From Gp13-AA77 sp035578005 (GTDB lineage Bacteria > Acidobacteriota > Terriglobia > UBA7540), in NCBI GenBank assembly GCA_035578005.1, contig DATJYK010000365.1:1-43133 (forward strand): a stretch of DNA of 43,133 nucleotides, read 5' to 3'. Shown in pieces: positions 1 through 7,792 of the stretch (its first letter is position 1; the number at the start of each line of letters is the position of its first letter). The position numbers and the translations under genes were made by a program. Under the pieces are notes generated by a model. The model ran no database searches, had not been told where the DNA came from, and saw nothing but the letters and a program-made list of their open reading frames with translations.

Positions 1-130
1 CCCGCGCATCGTCCATCCTTACCCCAGCGTGCGTTTCGCCGTTACGCATCCGAGGTAAGAGCCGTATGAGGTAATTCTTCAAGTACGGATCCGTGCGGGG
101 GGCGTTGGGTAACCAGCGTCCCTACCGCGA
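1..130 (+). mobile_element. Group II intron 3' end (domains V and VI), cut by the window edge
   Basis: Positions 59-91 fold as a group II intron domain V: a lower stem GAGCCGTA/TACGGATC with one mismatch, a two-base AG bulge on the 3' strand, and an upper stem TGAGG/CTTCA (one G-T wobble) closing on a TAATT loop. The bulge on the 3' strand is the hallmark of this catalytic hairpin. Positions 98-120 can form a domain VI stem (ggggcgtt with agcgtccc, using G-T wobbles), and the intron probably ends near 130. Any intron-encoded reverse transcriptase would lie left of the window, so whether the element is complete cannot be judged. A related 3' end lies on the other strand near 31.64-31.70 kb. 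Confidence 0.65.
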
Positions 131-194
131 CCGAACCCAGAGCACATTTGAATAGGTCATTTATAAACAACAAACGCTGATTACAGAAAGGCAG

Positions 195-785
195 TTGTCT
201 GAAGCCCGTCTATCACCGGGAATTGCCATCGACGTGACGACATCCAAAAAGGGTTTGGTTATTGTTCACAGCGGGCCTGGCAAAGGAAAGACCACTGCGG
301 CTTTGGGCCTCGCCTTTCGCGCCGTCGGGCAAGGCTTGCGGGTTCTAATGGTGCAGTTCATCAAGGGCTCGTGGCACTACGGAGAGCTCGATGCCGCTGA
401 GGCCATCAATAAAGCCTTCGGGGAAGAGCGCTTCAAGATTCTGCCGATGGGCCGCGGCTTCGTGAAGATCGGCGCAGAAAAGCCTGACCCGGAAGACGTG
501 CGTCTGGTGGAAGAGGCCTGGGCTTTCGCAAGCTCGGCCATCCTGAGCGGCGAATACCAAATGGTGATCTTGGACGAGATCAACTACGCCGTCAGCTATC
601 ACATGCTTGACGCGGAGAAAGTGGTGGAGACGTTGCGGCAGAAACCCGAGATGGTGCACGTGGTGCTGACGGGGCGCAACGCGCATCCGTCTCTTGTGCA
701 ATTCGCCGACTTGGTCACCGAGATGCGCGAAGTGAAACATCCCTATCAGAAAGGTATTGTGGCGCAACGCGGGATTGAATATTAA
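195..785 (+). CDS. cobO: Cob(I)yrinic acid a,c-diamide adenosyltransferase
   Basis: This cytoplasmic enzyme transfers the adenosyl group of ATP to cobalt of reduced corrinoids in the synthesis or salvage of adenosylcobalamin. The 196-residue product has the usual length of the CobA/CobO/BtuR family. The N-terminal P-loop GPGKGKTT spans residues 27-34 and a Walker B-like strand VILDEIN lies near residue 125. The C-terminus, with HPYQKGIVAQRGIEY, is the family ending. The start is TTG at 195, preceded by an AGAAAGG-type ribosome site; no ATG fits better. No other cobalamin gene is in the window, so a role in salvage is as likely as de novo synthesis. Confidence 0.93.
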   Translation: MSEARLSPGIAIDVTTSKKGLVIVHSGPGKGKTTAALGLAFRAVGQGLRVLMVQFIKGSWHYGELDAAEAINKAFGEERFKILPMGRGFVKIGAEKPDPEDVRLVEEAWAFASSAILSGEYQMVILDEINYAVSYHMLDAEKVVETLRQKPEMVHVVLTGRNAHPSLVQFADLVTEMREVKHPYQKGIVAQRGIEY

Positions 786-787
786 CC

Positions 788-937
788 GCGCGAAGCGCTT
801 TGGAGTGCGGCAGCTTGCTGCCGCTTTCCAGTAGGCCAGCTTGCTGGCCGGCGGACGGCAAGGGGACGTGATCAGCCGCGAGCAAGCTCGCAAGATGAAA
901 GCGGCAGCAAGCTGCCGCACTCCAAAGCGCTTCGCGC
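788..937. repeat. Long inverted repeat with 41-bp perfect arms (REP/BIME-like)
   Basis: Positions 788-828 and 897-937 are exact reverse complements over 41 bases. Each arm itself holds the small palindrome gcggcagcttgctgccgc or its complement. The 68-base centre holds two more short hairpins (ggccagcttgctggcc near 834-849, and gcgagcaagctcgc near 877-890). The element starts three bases after the cobO stop, so the RNA would form a very strong hairpin and could stop or stabilise the cobO transcript. Nested palindromes of this kind are typical of BIMEs mobilised by RAYT transposases, and two RAYT genes lie at 27.6-28.9 kb, but their own flanking REPs have a different sequence. Confidence 0.85.
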
Positions 938-1058
938 ATTTTGACGCATGCTGTGGCAAAAGTGATTCGAGGGTGTTCGCAGATTGACTTTGATTGAATG
1001 TCCGAGGGTATTCGCTATTCAATCGAAAATCGGCAATCGAAAAGCGAAAAATTGACTT

Positions 1059-1904
1059 ATGGCTTGGTTCCGCAAAGAAAAGCAACCGCTGCAGGCTTCG
1101 GGCGAAAAGCGCGTCCAGACGGAAGGCTTGTGGGTAAAGTGCGAGGGTTGCAAGCAGATTGTGTGGAAGCGCGACCTCGAGGGCAATCTGCTCTGCTGCC
1201 CGAAGTGCGGTTACCACTTCAAGATGAGCGCGCCTGAGCGCCTGGCCATGCTCTTTGACGGCGGGCATTACACCGAGCATGACGCGCGTTTGTCTTCACC
1301 GGACCCGCTCGGCTTTGTAGACACGAAGCCCTACCGCGAGCGGTTGAAGAAGGCGCAGCACCAAACCGGCATGAAGGACGCGCTGATCACCGGTGAGGGC
1401 CGCCTCGAAGACCGGCCGCTGATGATCTGCGCCATGGAGTTCCGGTTCATCGGCGGCAGCATGGGCGCCGTGGTGGGCGAGAAAATCACGCGCGCCATTG
1501 ACTGCTGCATCGCCAAAAAGTTGCCGCTGGTGATCGTTTCGTGTTCGGGTGGAGCGCGCATGATGGAGGGTGCCATCAGCCTGATGCAACTGGCGAAAAT
1601 CAGCGCGGCGCTGGCGCGGCTGGACGATGCGCGTCAGCCGTTCATCTCGGTGCTGACCGATCCTACGACAGGTGGCGTCACAGCTAGTTTCGCCATGCTC
1701 GGCGATTTGAATGTCGCGGAACCGGGCGCGCTGATCGGGTTTGCCGGACCGCGCGTGATCGAGCAGACCATTCGCCAAAAGTTACCAGCGGACTTTCAGC
1801 GTTCGGAGTTTCTGCTGGAGCACGGCATGCTTGACGCCATCGTGCCTCGCAAGGAAATGAAATCGTACCTTTCGCGCACCCTGTCGCTTTTGGTCCGTTC
1901 GTAG
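1059..1904 (+). CDS. accD: Acetyl-CoA carboxylase carboxyltransferase subunit beta
   Basis: AccD pairs with AccA to move the carboxyl group from biotin carrier protein to acetyl-CoA, giving malonyl-CoA, the first committed step of fatty acid synthesis. The product is 281 residues, normal for the family. The N-terminal zinc ribbon has CxxC pairs at C28/C31 and C47/C50, and the crotonase-like core shows SCSGGARMMEG and TDPTTGGVTASFA, the CoA and carboxybiotin binding loops. The ATG at 1059 places the zinc ribbon at its usual distance from the N-terminus, but no strong ribosome site is visible (upstream bases are aaaagcgaaaaattgactt). The accD-folC order is a common bacterial arrangement. Confidence 0.97.
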   Translation: MAWFRKEKQPLQASGEKRVQTEGLWVKCEGCKQIVWKRDLEGNLLCCPKCGYHFKMSAPERLAMLFDGGHYTEHDARLSSPDPLGFVDTKPYRERLKKAQHQTGMKDALITGEGRLEDRPLMICAMEFRFIGGSMGAVVGEKITRAIDCCIAKKLPLVIVSCSGGARMMEGAISLMQLAKISAALARLDDARQPFISVLTDPTTGGVTASFAMLGDLNVAEPGALIGFAGPRVIEQTIRQKLPADFQRSEFLLEHGMLDAIVPRKEMKSYLSRTLSLLVRS

Positions 1905-2131
1905 ATCGGGGCTCGTAGTTCGTTGTTCGTAGATCGTTGTTCGTAGACCGTCGTTCGTCGTCCCTTGTCCGTGGTTCGTTGCTCTTGGGTCCTAGCTGGT
2001 TGTTCGTGGTCTCCGGTTCGTGCTCTGTGGTTCGGCTCTTGGTTAGCTACTTTGAAAAGTCACGCTCCACGATCAACGAACTACGATCTACGGACAACGG
2101 ACCACTGACGACGGACGAACAGAAAATCATC
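1905..2131. repeat. Low-complexity tract of 'gttcgtagatcgttg' words with a complementary tail
   Basis: The accD-folC gap is not ordinary spacer. From about 1912 to 2035 the plus strand repeats short words such as gttcgtagatcgttgttcg and gtccgtggttcgttg. From about 2065 to 2120 it carries the complementary words (gatcaacgaactacgatct, cggacaacggaccactg). The two halves can pair imperfectly as a long inverted repeat. A 65-residue open frame runs through it, but it reads the words as runs of R, S and V and is not taken as a gene. The folC ribosome site must lie at the extreme 3' edge of the tract. Confidence 0.7.
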
Positions 2132-2134
2132 TAA

Positions 2135-3478
2135 ATGCTCGTGAATTATCAGGATTGCCTAACGTATTTGACTGCGCTCGGCCACGAATTGCGCGGGGTG
2201 AAGTTTGACCTCGTGAACATGCGCCACATCGCAGCGGCGCTTGGCCACCCGGAGCGGAAGTATCCCAGCGTGATCGTTGCCGGTACGAATGGCAAAGGGT
2301 CTACGTCGGCGATGCTCGCGAGCATCCTGGAATGCTCAGGCTACCGAACCGGCCTTTACACCTCTCCACATCTGGTCAGAGTGAATGAGCGCATTCGCGT
2401 CGATGGCGCCGAAATGTCCGACGATAGCTTCGCTCTCGCGTTCAGCGAAGTAGAAGCCGTGGTGTCGAGCTTGCTGGCAGCGGGCACGCTGGCGACGACT
2501 CCCAGCTTTTTCGAATTTCTCACAGCCACCGCTTTCGTGCATTTTGCCAGGCAAAACGTCGATTTCGCCGTGCTTGAAGTCGGAATGGGCGGGCGCCTTG
2601 ACGCCACCAACATCGTTGAACCGGAGCTGGCCATCATCACCAACGTCGAGCTAGACCACACGCAGTTCCTTGGGAACACCCACGCGGAGATTGCCGCTGA
2701 AAAGGCGGGCGTGATTCGCGCCGGCAAGCCGGTAATTTCGGGCTGCACTCATCCGGACGCAATCAAAGTGGTGCAGCGGCGGGTAGCAGAACTGGGCGCT
2801 GAATTGTTTGAATTACCCAGCTTCGCCCGGGTGGCGAATGCGCGTCCCGATGCGGGACGTTACGGATTCGACTTGGCAGTAAACGGTACGCGGTTCGCGC
2901 ATCTTAAGGCGGCGCTGCGGGGCCGGTTTCAAGTGGACAACGCATCTGCGGCCATCACAGCCGCCTGGAGGCTGCGCGAACGGGGCTGGAAGATTCCCGA
3001 TTCCGCCATCGCTGAAGGCCTGGCGCGCACCCAGTGGCCCGGGAGGCTCGAGGTGTGCGGTGAGCGTCCGCTGACGCTGCTCGACGGCGCTCACAATCCC
3101 GCTGCCGCACGCGTTGTGGTTGAATATGTGCGAAGCGAGTTGGCCGGCAGACCGCTAGCACTTGTATACGCTTCCATGCGCGACAAAGCAGTCGAAGAAA
3201 TCGCTCAGCTCCTGTTTCCCTGCGCCGCGCAGATTTACCTAACTCAAACAACGCAACCGCGAGCCGCCACTCCAGATGAAATTTTGTCTCGCGTGCAAGC
3301 GCGCCTGTCCGCATCGAAGACCATCGTTGAGCCTGACCCGATGCGGGCGCTCACAGCGGCGCGCCGCGCGGTACCAGCGGAGGGCGTGGTGCTGGCGTGC
3401 GGATCGCTCTTCCTGGTTGGCGCCATCAAGCAGGCGCTCCAATCGAGCGCGACCGTTAGCTCACCAATTCGTGATTGA
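2135..3478 (+). CDS. folC: Dihydrofolate synthase / folylpolyglutamate synthase
   Basis: FolC adds L-glutamate to dihydropteroate and then further glutamates to tetrahydrofolates, using ATP through an acyl-phosphate. The 447 residues match the family. The Mur-ligase-type P-loop GTNGKGS is at residues 50-56, followed by the folate loop YTSPHLVRVNERI; the central domain shows EVGMGGRLDATN and ITNVELDHTQFLG, and the C-terminal domain LLDGAHNPAA. The ATG at 2135 directly follows the repeat tract, with only a weak AGAAAA-like site upstream. The last 18 bases overlap the convergent enolase-superfamily gene. Together with fhs at 21 kb it supports one-carbon metabolism. Confidence 0.96.
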   Translation: MLVNYQDCLTYLTALGHELRGVKFDLVNMRHIAAALGHPERKYPSVIVAGTNGKGSTSAMLASILECSGYRTGLYTSPHLVRVNERIRVDGAEMSDDSFALAFSEVEAVVSSLLAAGTLATTPSFFEFLTATAFVHFARQNVDFAVLEVGMGGRLDATNIVEPELAIITNVELDHTQFLGNTHAEIAAEKAGVIRAGKPVISGCTHPDAIKVVQRRVAELGAELFELPSFARVANARPDAGRYGFDLAVNGTRFAHLKAALRGRFQVDNASAAITAAWRLRERGWKIPDSAIAEGLARTQWPGRLEVCGERPLTLLDGAHNPAAARVVVEYVRSELAGRPLALVYASMRDKAVEEIAQLLFPCAAQIYLTQTTQPRAATPDEILSRVQARLSASKTIVEPDPMRALTAARRAVPAEGVVLACGSLFLVGAIKQALQSSATVSSPIRD

Positions 3479-4705
3479 GCCGTCGGGCCGCTCGAACATC
3501 GGCACGGGCCGCACGCGCTCGGTGGTTTCTGAAACCAGTTGCAGCGGCTTGGTGTCAAGCGTCACTCCCAAACCGGGGCGGCGATTGGGCCACATCTTTC
3601 CGTTTCGAAAGTCGTAGCACTCGGGCAAGTGCGGAAGCGAGTGCTCGCCGTTCCCGAGCATCTCCATCAGCACCGGACCTGGAAACACCGAACAGGCGTG
3701 AACCAAGGCAGCCTCAGCAACGGGCCCGGTGAAGTGCGGAATCAAGCCCACGTAGTGCGTCTCGCACAACGCCGCAATCTTCAGGTACTCGGTAATCCCG
3801 CCAACGTTGGGCAGTGTCACCCGCGCGTAGTCAATCAACTGCTGCTCAATCAGTTCGTTCACATCCCACTTGGAACCGAACTGCTCACCGACGGCAATCG
3901 GCACCTTCACGTGCGCCCGCAGCTCTCGATAAACGCCGACATTCTCCGAACGAATGAGGTCCTCCGCAAAGTAAGGCTCAAGCGGCTCGATCAGCGTGCT
4001 CAAGCGCACGGCGTCGGGAAAATCAAAGCGCGTGTGGTAATCGAGCGCCCAGTCGCCATTTTTGCCGACGCCGTCGCGAATCTGAACGCAGTCTTCATAC
4101 GTCTGCCGCACCGCTTCGTGCGAGTTGAAGGGCGCGCCTTTCGCTGGATCGGCAGTGGCGTAGCGAAAGGCCCGAAATCCGGCCTCGATGCAGGCTTGCG
4201 CTGTGTCCCGCAGCGTGCCGTGGCTCGGAAACCCGGTGGAATAGCACTCCACGTGATCGCGCGCCAAGCCGCCCAGCAGATCGTAAACGGGCGCGCCCAA
4301 CGCTTTGCCCTTAATGTCCCAGAGGGCCAGGTCGATGGCGCCCAAAGCGTCCAGCTTCTCCCGTCCTGCTGGATAGAAGTAGCCGCGAAACATCATCTGC
4401 CACAGACGGTCGCTCGAAAACGGGTTCTCACCGATAATCATGGCGGCGCACTGCTCGACCGTATCCTTTGAGCCGCCTTCGCCAACGCCCGTGATTCCCT
4501 GGTCCGTCTCGACGGTGACGATGTTGAAGCTTTGATTGAAGTGAGCCGGCGACGCCGGGTTATGGTAGAAGCGGACGCGAGTGATGCGCATGGGCGGCGG
4601 CGCAGACGGCATCAGCGGCTGTGAGCCTGCTGACGCGCCGCTTCGCGTGGCTACCAAACCGGCGCCACCCAGCGCCAACGATTTCATCCAGGATCGTCGT
4701 AGCAT
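3461..4705 (-). CDS. Exported mandelate racemase/muconate lactonizing enzyme family protein (sugar-acid dehydratase-like)
   Basis: This is an enolase-superfamily enzyme; relatives dehydrate sugar acids such as galactonate or mannonate by abstracting a proton next to a carboxylate on a Mg2+ centre. The probable metal ligands are D222, E248 and E274, with H224 beside the first (DYH, as in mannonate/galactonate dehydratases) and H324 in a PHFTG loop as the second catalytic base. The usual KxK/KxR pair at the end of the second barrel strand is not clear (FRAFRYATAD). The N-terminus, with RRSWMKS followed by a hydrophobic alanine/glycine stretch, looks like a Tat signal, which is odd for a family normally in the cytoplasm. 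The substrate cannot be named. It converges on and overlaps folC by 18 bases. Confidence 0.88.
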   Translation of the reverse strand: MLRRSWMKSLALGGAGLVATRSGASAGSQPLMPSAPPPMRITRVRFYHNPASPAHFNQSFNIVTVETDQGITGVGEGGSKDTVEQCAAMIIGENPFSSDRLWQMMFRGYFYPAGREKLDALGAIDLALWDIKGKALGAPVYDLLGGLARDHVECYSTGFPSHGTLRDTAQACIEAGFRAFRYATADPAKGAPFNSHEAVRQTYEDCVQIRDGVGKNGDWALDYHTRFDFPDAVRLSTLIEPLEPYFAEDLIRSENVGVYRELRAHVKVPIAVGEQFGSKWDVNELIEQQLIDYARVTLPNVGGITEYLKIAALCETHYVGLIPHFTGPVAEAALVHACSVFPGPVLMEMLGNGEHSLPHLPECYDFRNGKMWPNRRPGLGVTLDTKPLQLVSETTERVRPVPMFERPDGSITNW

Positions 4706-5064
4706 TTCATTTCTCCAGGATTCTCCAGCATTGTGGGGCGGCAGAAATCCTAGCAGAAAGCGTGGTCATGCGTCATGTCGTGTGATCGTCCAGTATGGGT
4801 TCCGCCGTCCCAAACTCTGGTCAAAAGGGATTTCTCTTGCGTGCGCCTCGCTGACGGCTTGGTGTTCGAATCCGAACAAAAGAGTGCAAGGCCGGACGAG
4901 ATGAGGTGGTGACCACGGGCCTTGCTCAACAATGTTAACCTAGATCGCTCATTAACTTGGTGGTGGTCAGGGTGGTGGCAATCGAGTTGCGCCGCCAACA
5001 AGCGGTGTAGTGCGCTCAACACAAGGCTAAGGCGTCGACTGATCCAACCGGCGTAAGGTGGCGA
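4706..5064. other. Intergenic region between divergent genes
   Basis: This 359-base gap separates the divergent enolase-superfamily gene and the ADOP permease and must hold both promoters. No clear -10/-35 pair, palindrome or RNA gene was recognised. A long minus-strand open frame that enters this region from 6171 is the antisense shadow of the ADOP gene. Confidence 0.5.
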
Positions 5065-7524
5065 GTGGGAACTCTGTTGCAGGATGTTCAATATGGACTG
5101 CGATCGTTGACCCGAAGCCGCGGCTTCGCTGTCGCGTCCGTACTGACCCTCGCCCTTGGCATCGGCGCCAACACCATGATCTTCAGCGTCATCAATACAG
5201 TGCTCTTGCAGCCGCTGCCCTATGTCGAGCCGAACCGCCTGGTGATGGTCTGGGAAACCACCGAGCGCGTGCCCGAGGAACGCGACAGCGTCTCGCTGCC
5301 GAATTACCGCGATTGGCAGGCGGAGAACCACGCCTTCGAAGGCATGGCGCTGTTTGATGCCATTGGGAAAGGCTATAACCTCTCGGGCTCTGGGCCGGAC
5401 AGCGATCCCGAGCAGGTATCCGGCGTGCGCGTCTCCGCAAGCTTCTTTCCGCTTCTCGGGATCAAGCCTTACCTCGGCCGTACGTTCAGGCCCGAGGAGG
5501 AAACTCCGGGCAAGGATCGCGAAGTGGTGCTTAGTTACGGACTTTGGAAGCGCCGCTACAACGGCGATCCCGCGCTGGTGGGCAGGACGTTGCAAGTGGA
5601 CGGGGACGACTACAAGGTCGTGGGTGTGATGCCGCCCGAGTTCCAGTTTCAGTATCGAGGCCTGCTCCGCGAATTGTGGGTGCCCATCGGCTATACCGAT
5701 GGAGATCAGCAGCGCGATTCGCGATCTTTCGAGGTGTGCGCGCGGCTGAAGCCGGGCGTCACCGTGCGCCAGGCGCGCGCGGAGATGGAATCCCTGGCAC
5801 AAAGCCTCTCGCGCCAATATCCGCAAGACGACGCCGGGCGAGGCGCGACGGTGACGCCGATGAGCCGCCTCGAAGCGCGCGATCGCTGGCAAACCTTGCG
5901 CACCCTGTTGGCGGCGGTCGGATTCGTGCTGCTTATCGCTTGCGTGAACGTCGCCAACCTCATGCTGGCTCGAAGCGCTGTGCGGCAGAAGGAGCTGGGC
6001 GTGAGGCGGGCGCTGGGCGCCGGCCAGGCGCGGATCGCCCGGCAGTTGCTGACTGAGAGTCTGCTGCTTTCGTTGGCGGGCGGCGCCGCGGGCTTTTTGC
6101 TGGTGGTGAGGAGCACTGCTTTCTTGATTCCCATCCTGCCTTACCATATCCGCACTCCTCCCTTCCAGCACTTTGACACGCTCCGCATGGATGGCCGGGT
6201 GTTCGGATTTGCGCTGCTCATCTCGTGCCTCGCGGGTGTGCTGGCCGGAATTGCGCCCGCCTTCAGTGGCGTTGGCCGCGACCTCAATCGATCCCTAAAG
6301 GCCGGTGTGGGCGCGAGCCCCGGAGGACCGGATAGCGGCGCCCGCCTGCGCCACGCCTTGGTAGCATCCGAGGTGGCGTTGGCGCTGCTGGTGCTGGCCG
6401 GCGCCGGGCTGACGATTGACAGCATGGCGCGTTTGCTTGCCGTGAAGCCGGGACTCGACCCGAAAAACGTGCTCACCATGGAGATGTCGCTGCCGCAGTT
6501 CAACATCTATTACGGGCCCCCCTTCCACCCGCTGTTCTGCCATGACCTGGATGAAAGCATCGGCGCTCTTCCCGGCGTGGTGTCGGTGAGCAGCATCAGC
6601 CATCTTCCGCTGAGGGGAGTGCCCGCCGACCGCGGCTTCACGATTGAGGGCCGCCCCGACCCGGGAGCAGGAAACATGGCGATTTCCAATTACGCTGTTG
6701 CCTGCCCAAACTATTTTGCGACCCTGCGCATTCCGTTGCTCCAGGGACGTGAGTTCACAGACAAAGACAGGCTGGCCGCGCCTCCCGTGGCGATCATCAA
6801 TGCCAGTATGGCGCGCCGCTTCTGGCCCGGCCAGAGCGCCGTTGGCGAGCGCTTCAAGCAGGGCGGCTACAATTCAACCGAACCCTGGCTCACCGTGATT
6901 GGCGTGGTGCAGGACGTGCGTCAAGGCGGTTTGGATGGCGACTTTGTGCCACAGTTTTTCCGGCCTTACGCGCAGGCTGCCTGGCCGGTGATGACCATCG
7001 TGGTCCGCACCGCCGGCGATCCCCTCGCCCTCGCGGCCGTAACCAAAAAGGCGCTCGCTGATATTGATCCGGACCAGCCCGTCTCCAACATCCGAACCAT
7101 GAAAGAGGTCCTTGATGACTCGCTCGGCCCGCGGCGATTTCCCATGCTGCTGCTCATCACCTTTTCCTTGCTGGCGCTCGTGCTGGCGGCGGTGGGACTC
7201 GTCGGCGTGGTGAGCTACTCCGTAGCGCAACGCACGCATGAGATCGGCATTCGCATGGCGTTGGGCGCGCGCCGGACAGATGTGCTGAGGCTGGTGGTGA
7301 GCCGCACGATGTTGTGGGTTGCCGTGGGAGTGGGGCTGGGATTGATCGGGTCGGTCAGCCTGAGGCGGCTGCTGGCCGGACTGCTCTACGGAGTGAGCCC
7401 GACGGACCCTGTGGTGCTTGGCGCCGTCTCCGTCCTGCTGGCTGCTGTGGCACTGCTCGCAAGCTATATCCCGGCGCGCCGCGCTGCCAAGGTAGACCCG
7501 CTCGTGGCGCTGCGCTGGGAATGA
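5065..7524 (+). CDS. ADOP-family FtsX/MacB-like permease (solo)
   Basis: This inner-membrane protein belongs to the MacB/FtsX permease superfamily. Acidobacteria carry many copies without a dedicated ATPase gene (acidobacterial duplicated orphan permeases). The 819 residues show the standard order: a first membrane helix near residues 20-42 with TLALGIGANTMIFS, a periplasmic MacB-type domain, three helices near 290-420 with ARSAVRQKELGVRRALGAG, a second periplasmic domain, and three C-terminal helices with AQRTHEIGIRMALGARR and the ending VDPLVALRWE. The start is GTG at 5065 with AAGGTGG nine bases upstream. Unlike the pair at 12.5-18 kb it lacks the N-terminal cytoplasmic helix (SREIDEEL) and has no PadR partner. 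Its transported substrate is unknown. Confidence 0.9.
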   Translation: MGTLLQDVQYGLRSLTRSRGFAVASVLTLALGIGANTMIFSVINTVLLQPLPYVEPNRLVMVWETTERVPEERDSVSLPNYRDWQAENHAFEGMALFDAIGKGYNLSGSGPDSDPEQVSGVRVSASFFPLLGIKPYLGRTFRPEEETPGKDREVVLSYGLWKRRYNGDPALVGRTLQVDGDDYKVVGVMPPEFQFQYRGLLRELWVPIGYTDGDQQRDSRSFEVCARLKPGVTVRQARAEMESLAQSLSRQYPQDDAGRGATVTPMSRLEARDRWQTLRTLLAAVGFVLLIACVNVANLMLARSAVRQKELGVRRALGAGQARIARQLLTESLLLSLAGGAAGFLLVVRSTAFLIPILPYHIRTPPFQHFDTLRMDGRVFGFALLISCLAGVLAGIAPAFSGVGRDLNRSLKAGVGASPGGPDSGARLRHALVASEVALALLVLAGAGLTIDSMARLLAVKPGLDPKNVLTMEMSLPQFNIYYGPPFHPLFCHDLDESIGALPGVVSVSSISHLPLRGVPADRGFTIEGRPDPGAGNMAISNYAVACPNYFATLRIPLLQGREFTDKDRLAAPPVAIINASMARRFWPGQSAVGERFKQGGYNSTEPWLTVIGVVQDVRQGGLDGDFVPQFFRPYAQAAWPVMTIVVRTAGDPLALAAVTKKALADIDPDQPVSNIRTMKEVLDDSLGPRRFPMLLLITFSLLALVLAAVGLVGVVSYSVAQRTHEIGIRMALGARRTDVLRLVVSRTMLWVAVGVGLGLIGSVSLRRLLAGLLYGVSPTDPVVLGAVSVLLAAVALLASYIPARRAAKVDPLVALRWE

Positions 7525-7570
7525 AGCATAAGGGCGGGGTTGAGACTCCCATCTCTGGTGGAGGAAACGA

Positions 7571-7792
7571 TTGTTCAAACGTCCATCGCTCGGCGCCATG
7601 CTGCTCGCCCTCATTCCCTTCATCGCCATGTGCTTTTCCGTCTCGTTCTGGGATCGCGTGCAGCCCATGTTGTTCGGCATTCCCTTCAACCTGTTCTGGC
7701 TGATCCTATGGATCGTGCTCACCCCGCTGTTTACGTTGGCCGCCTACCGCGTTGAGTCCGCGCGCACCAAAAAGGAAGGCGAGACGCGATGA
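7571..7792 (+). CDS. DUF3311-like small membrane protein
   Basis: The 73-residue product has two hydrophobic segments (about residues 8-25 and 34-58) and a basic C-terminal tail. Small proteins of this type (DUF3311) are found directly upstream of sodium:solute symporters and are thought to accompany them in the membrane. Here the stop overlaps the symporter start by four bases (ATGA), which implies translational coupling. The start is TTG at 7571 behind a good GAGGAAA ribosome site. The biochemical role of the family is not established. Confidence 0.8.
   Translation: MFKRPSLGAMLLALIPFIAMCFSVSFWDRVQPMLFGIPFNLFWLILWIVLTPLFTLAAYRVESARTKKEGETR

Noticed and set aside
345..1280. Long minus-strand open frame antisense to cobO and accD
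   Set aside because: It crosses two well-identified genes and the inverted repeat, and its product is rich in R, H and A with no family pattern; it is a codon-bias shadow.
1937..2134. 65-residue plus-strand frame before folC
   Set aside because: It merely translates the low-complexity word tract; no ribosome site or family.
4750..6171. 473-residue minus-strand open frame antisense to the ADOP permease
   Set aside because: High-GC antisense shadow: the plus-strand frame has clear membrane helices and ADOP motifs.
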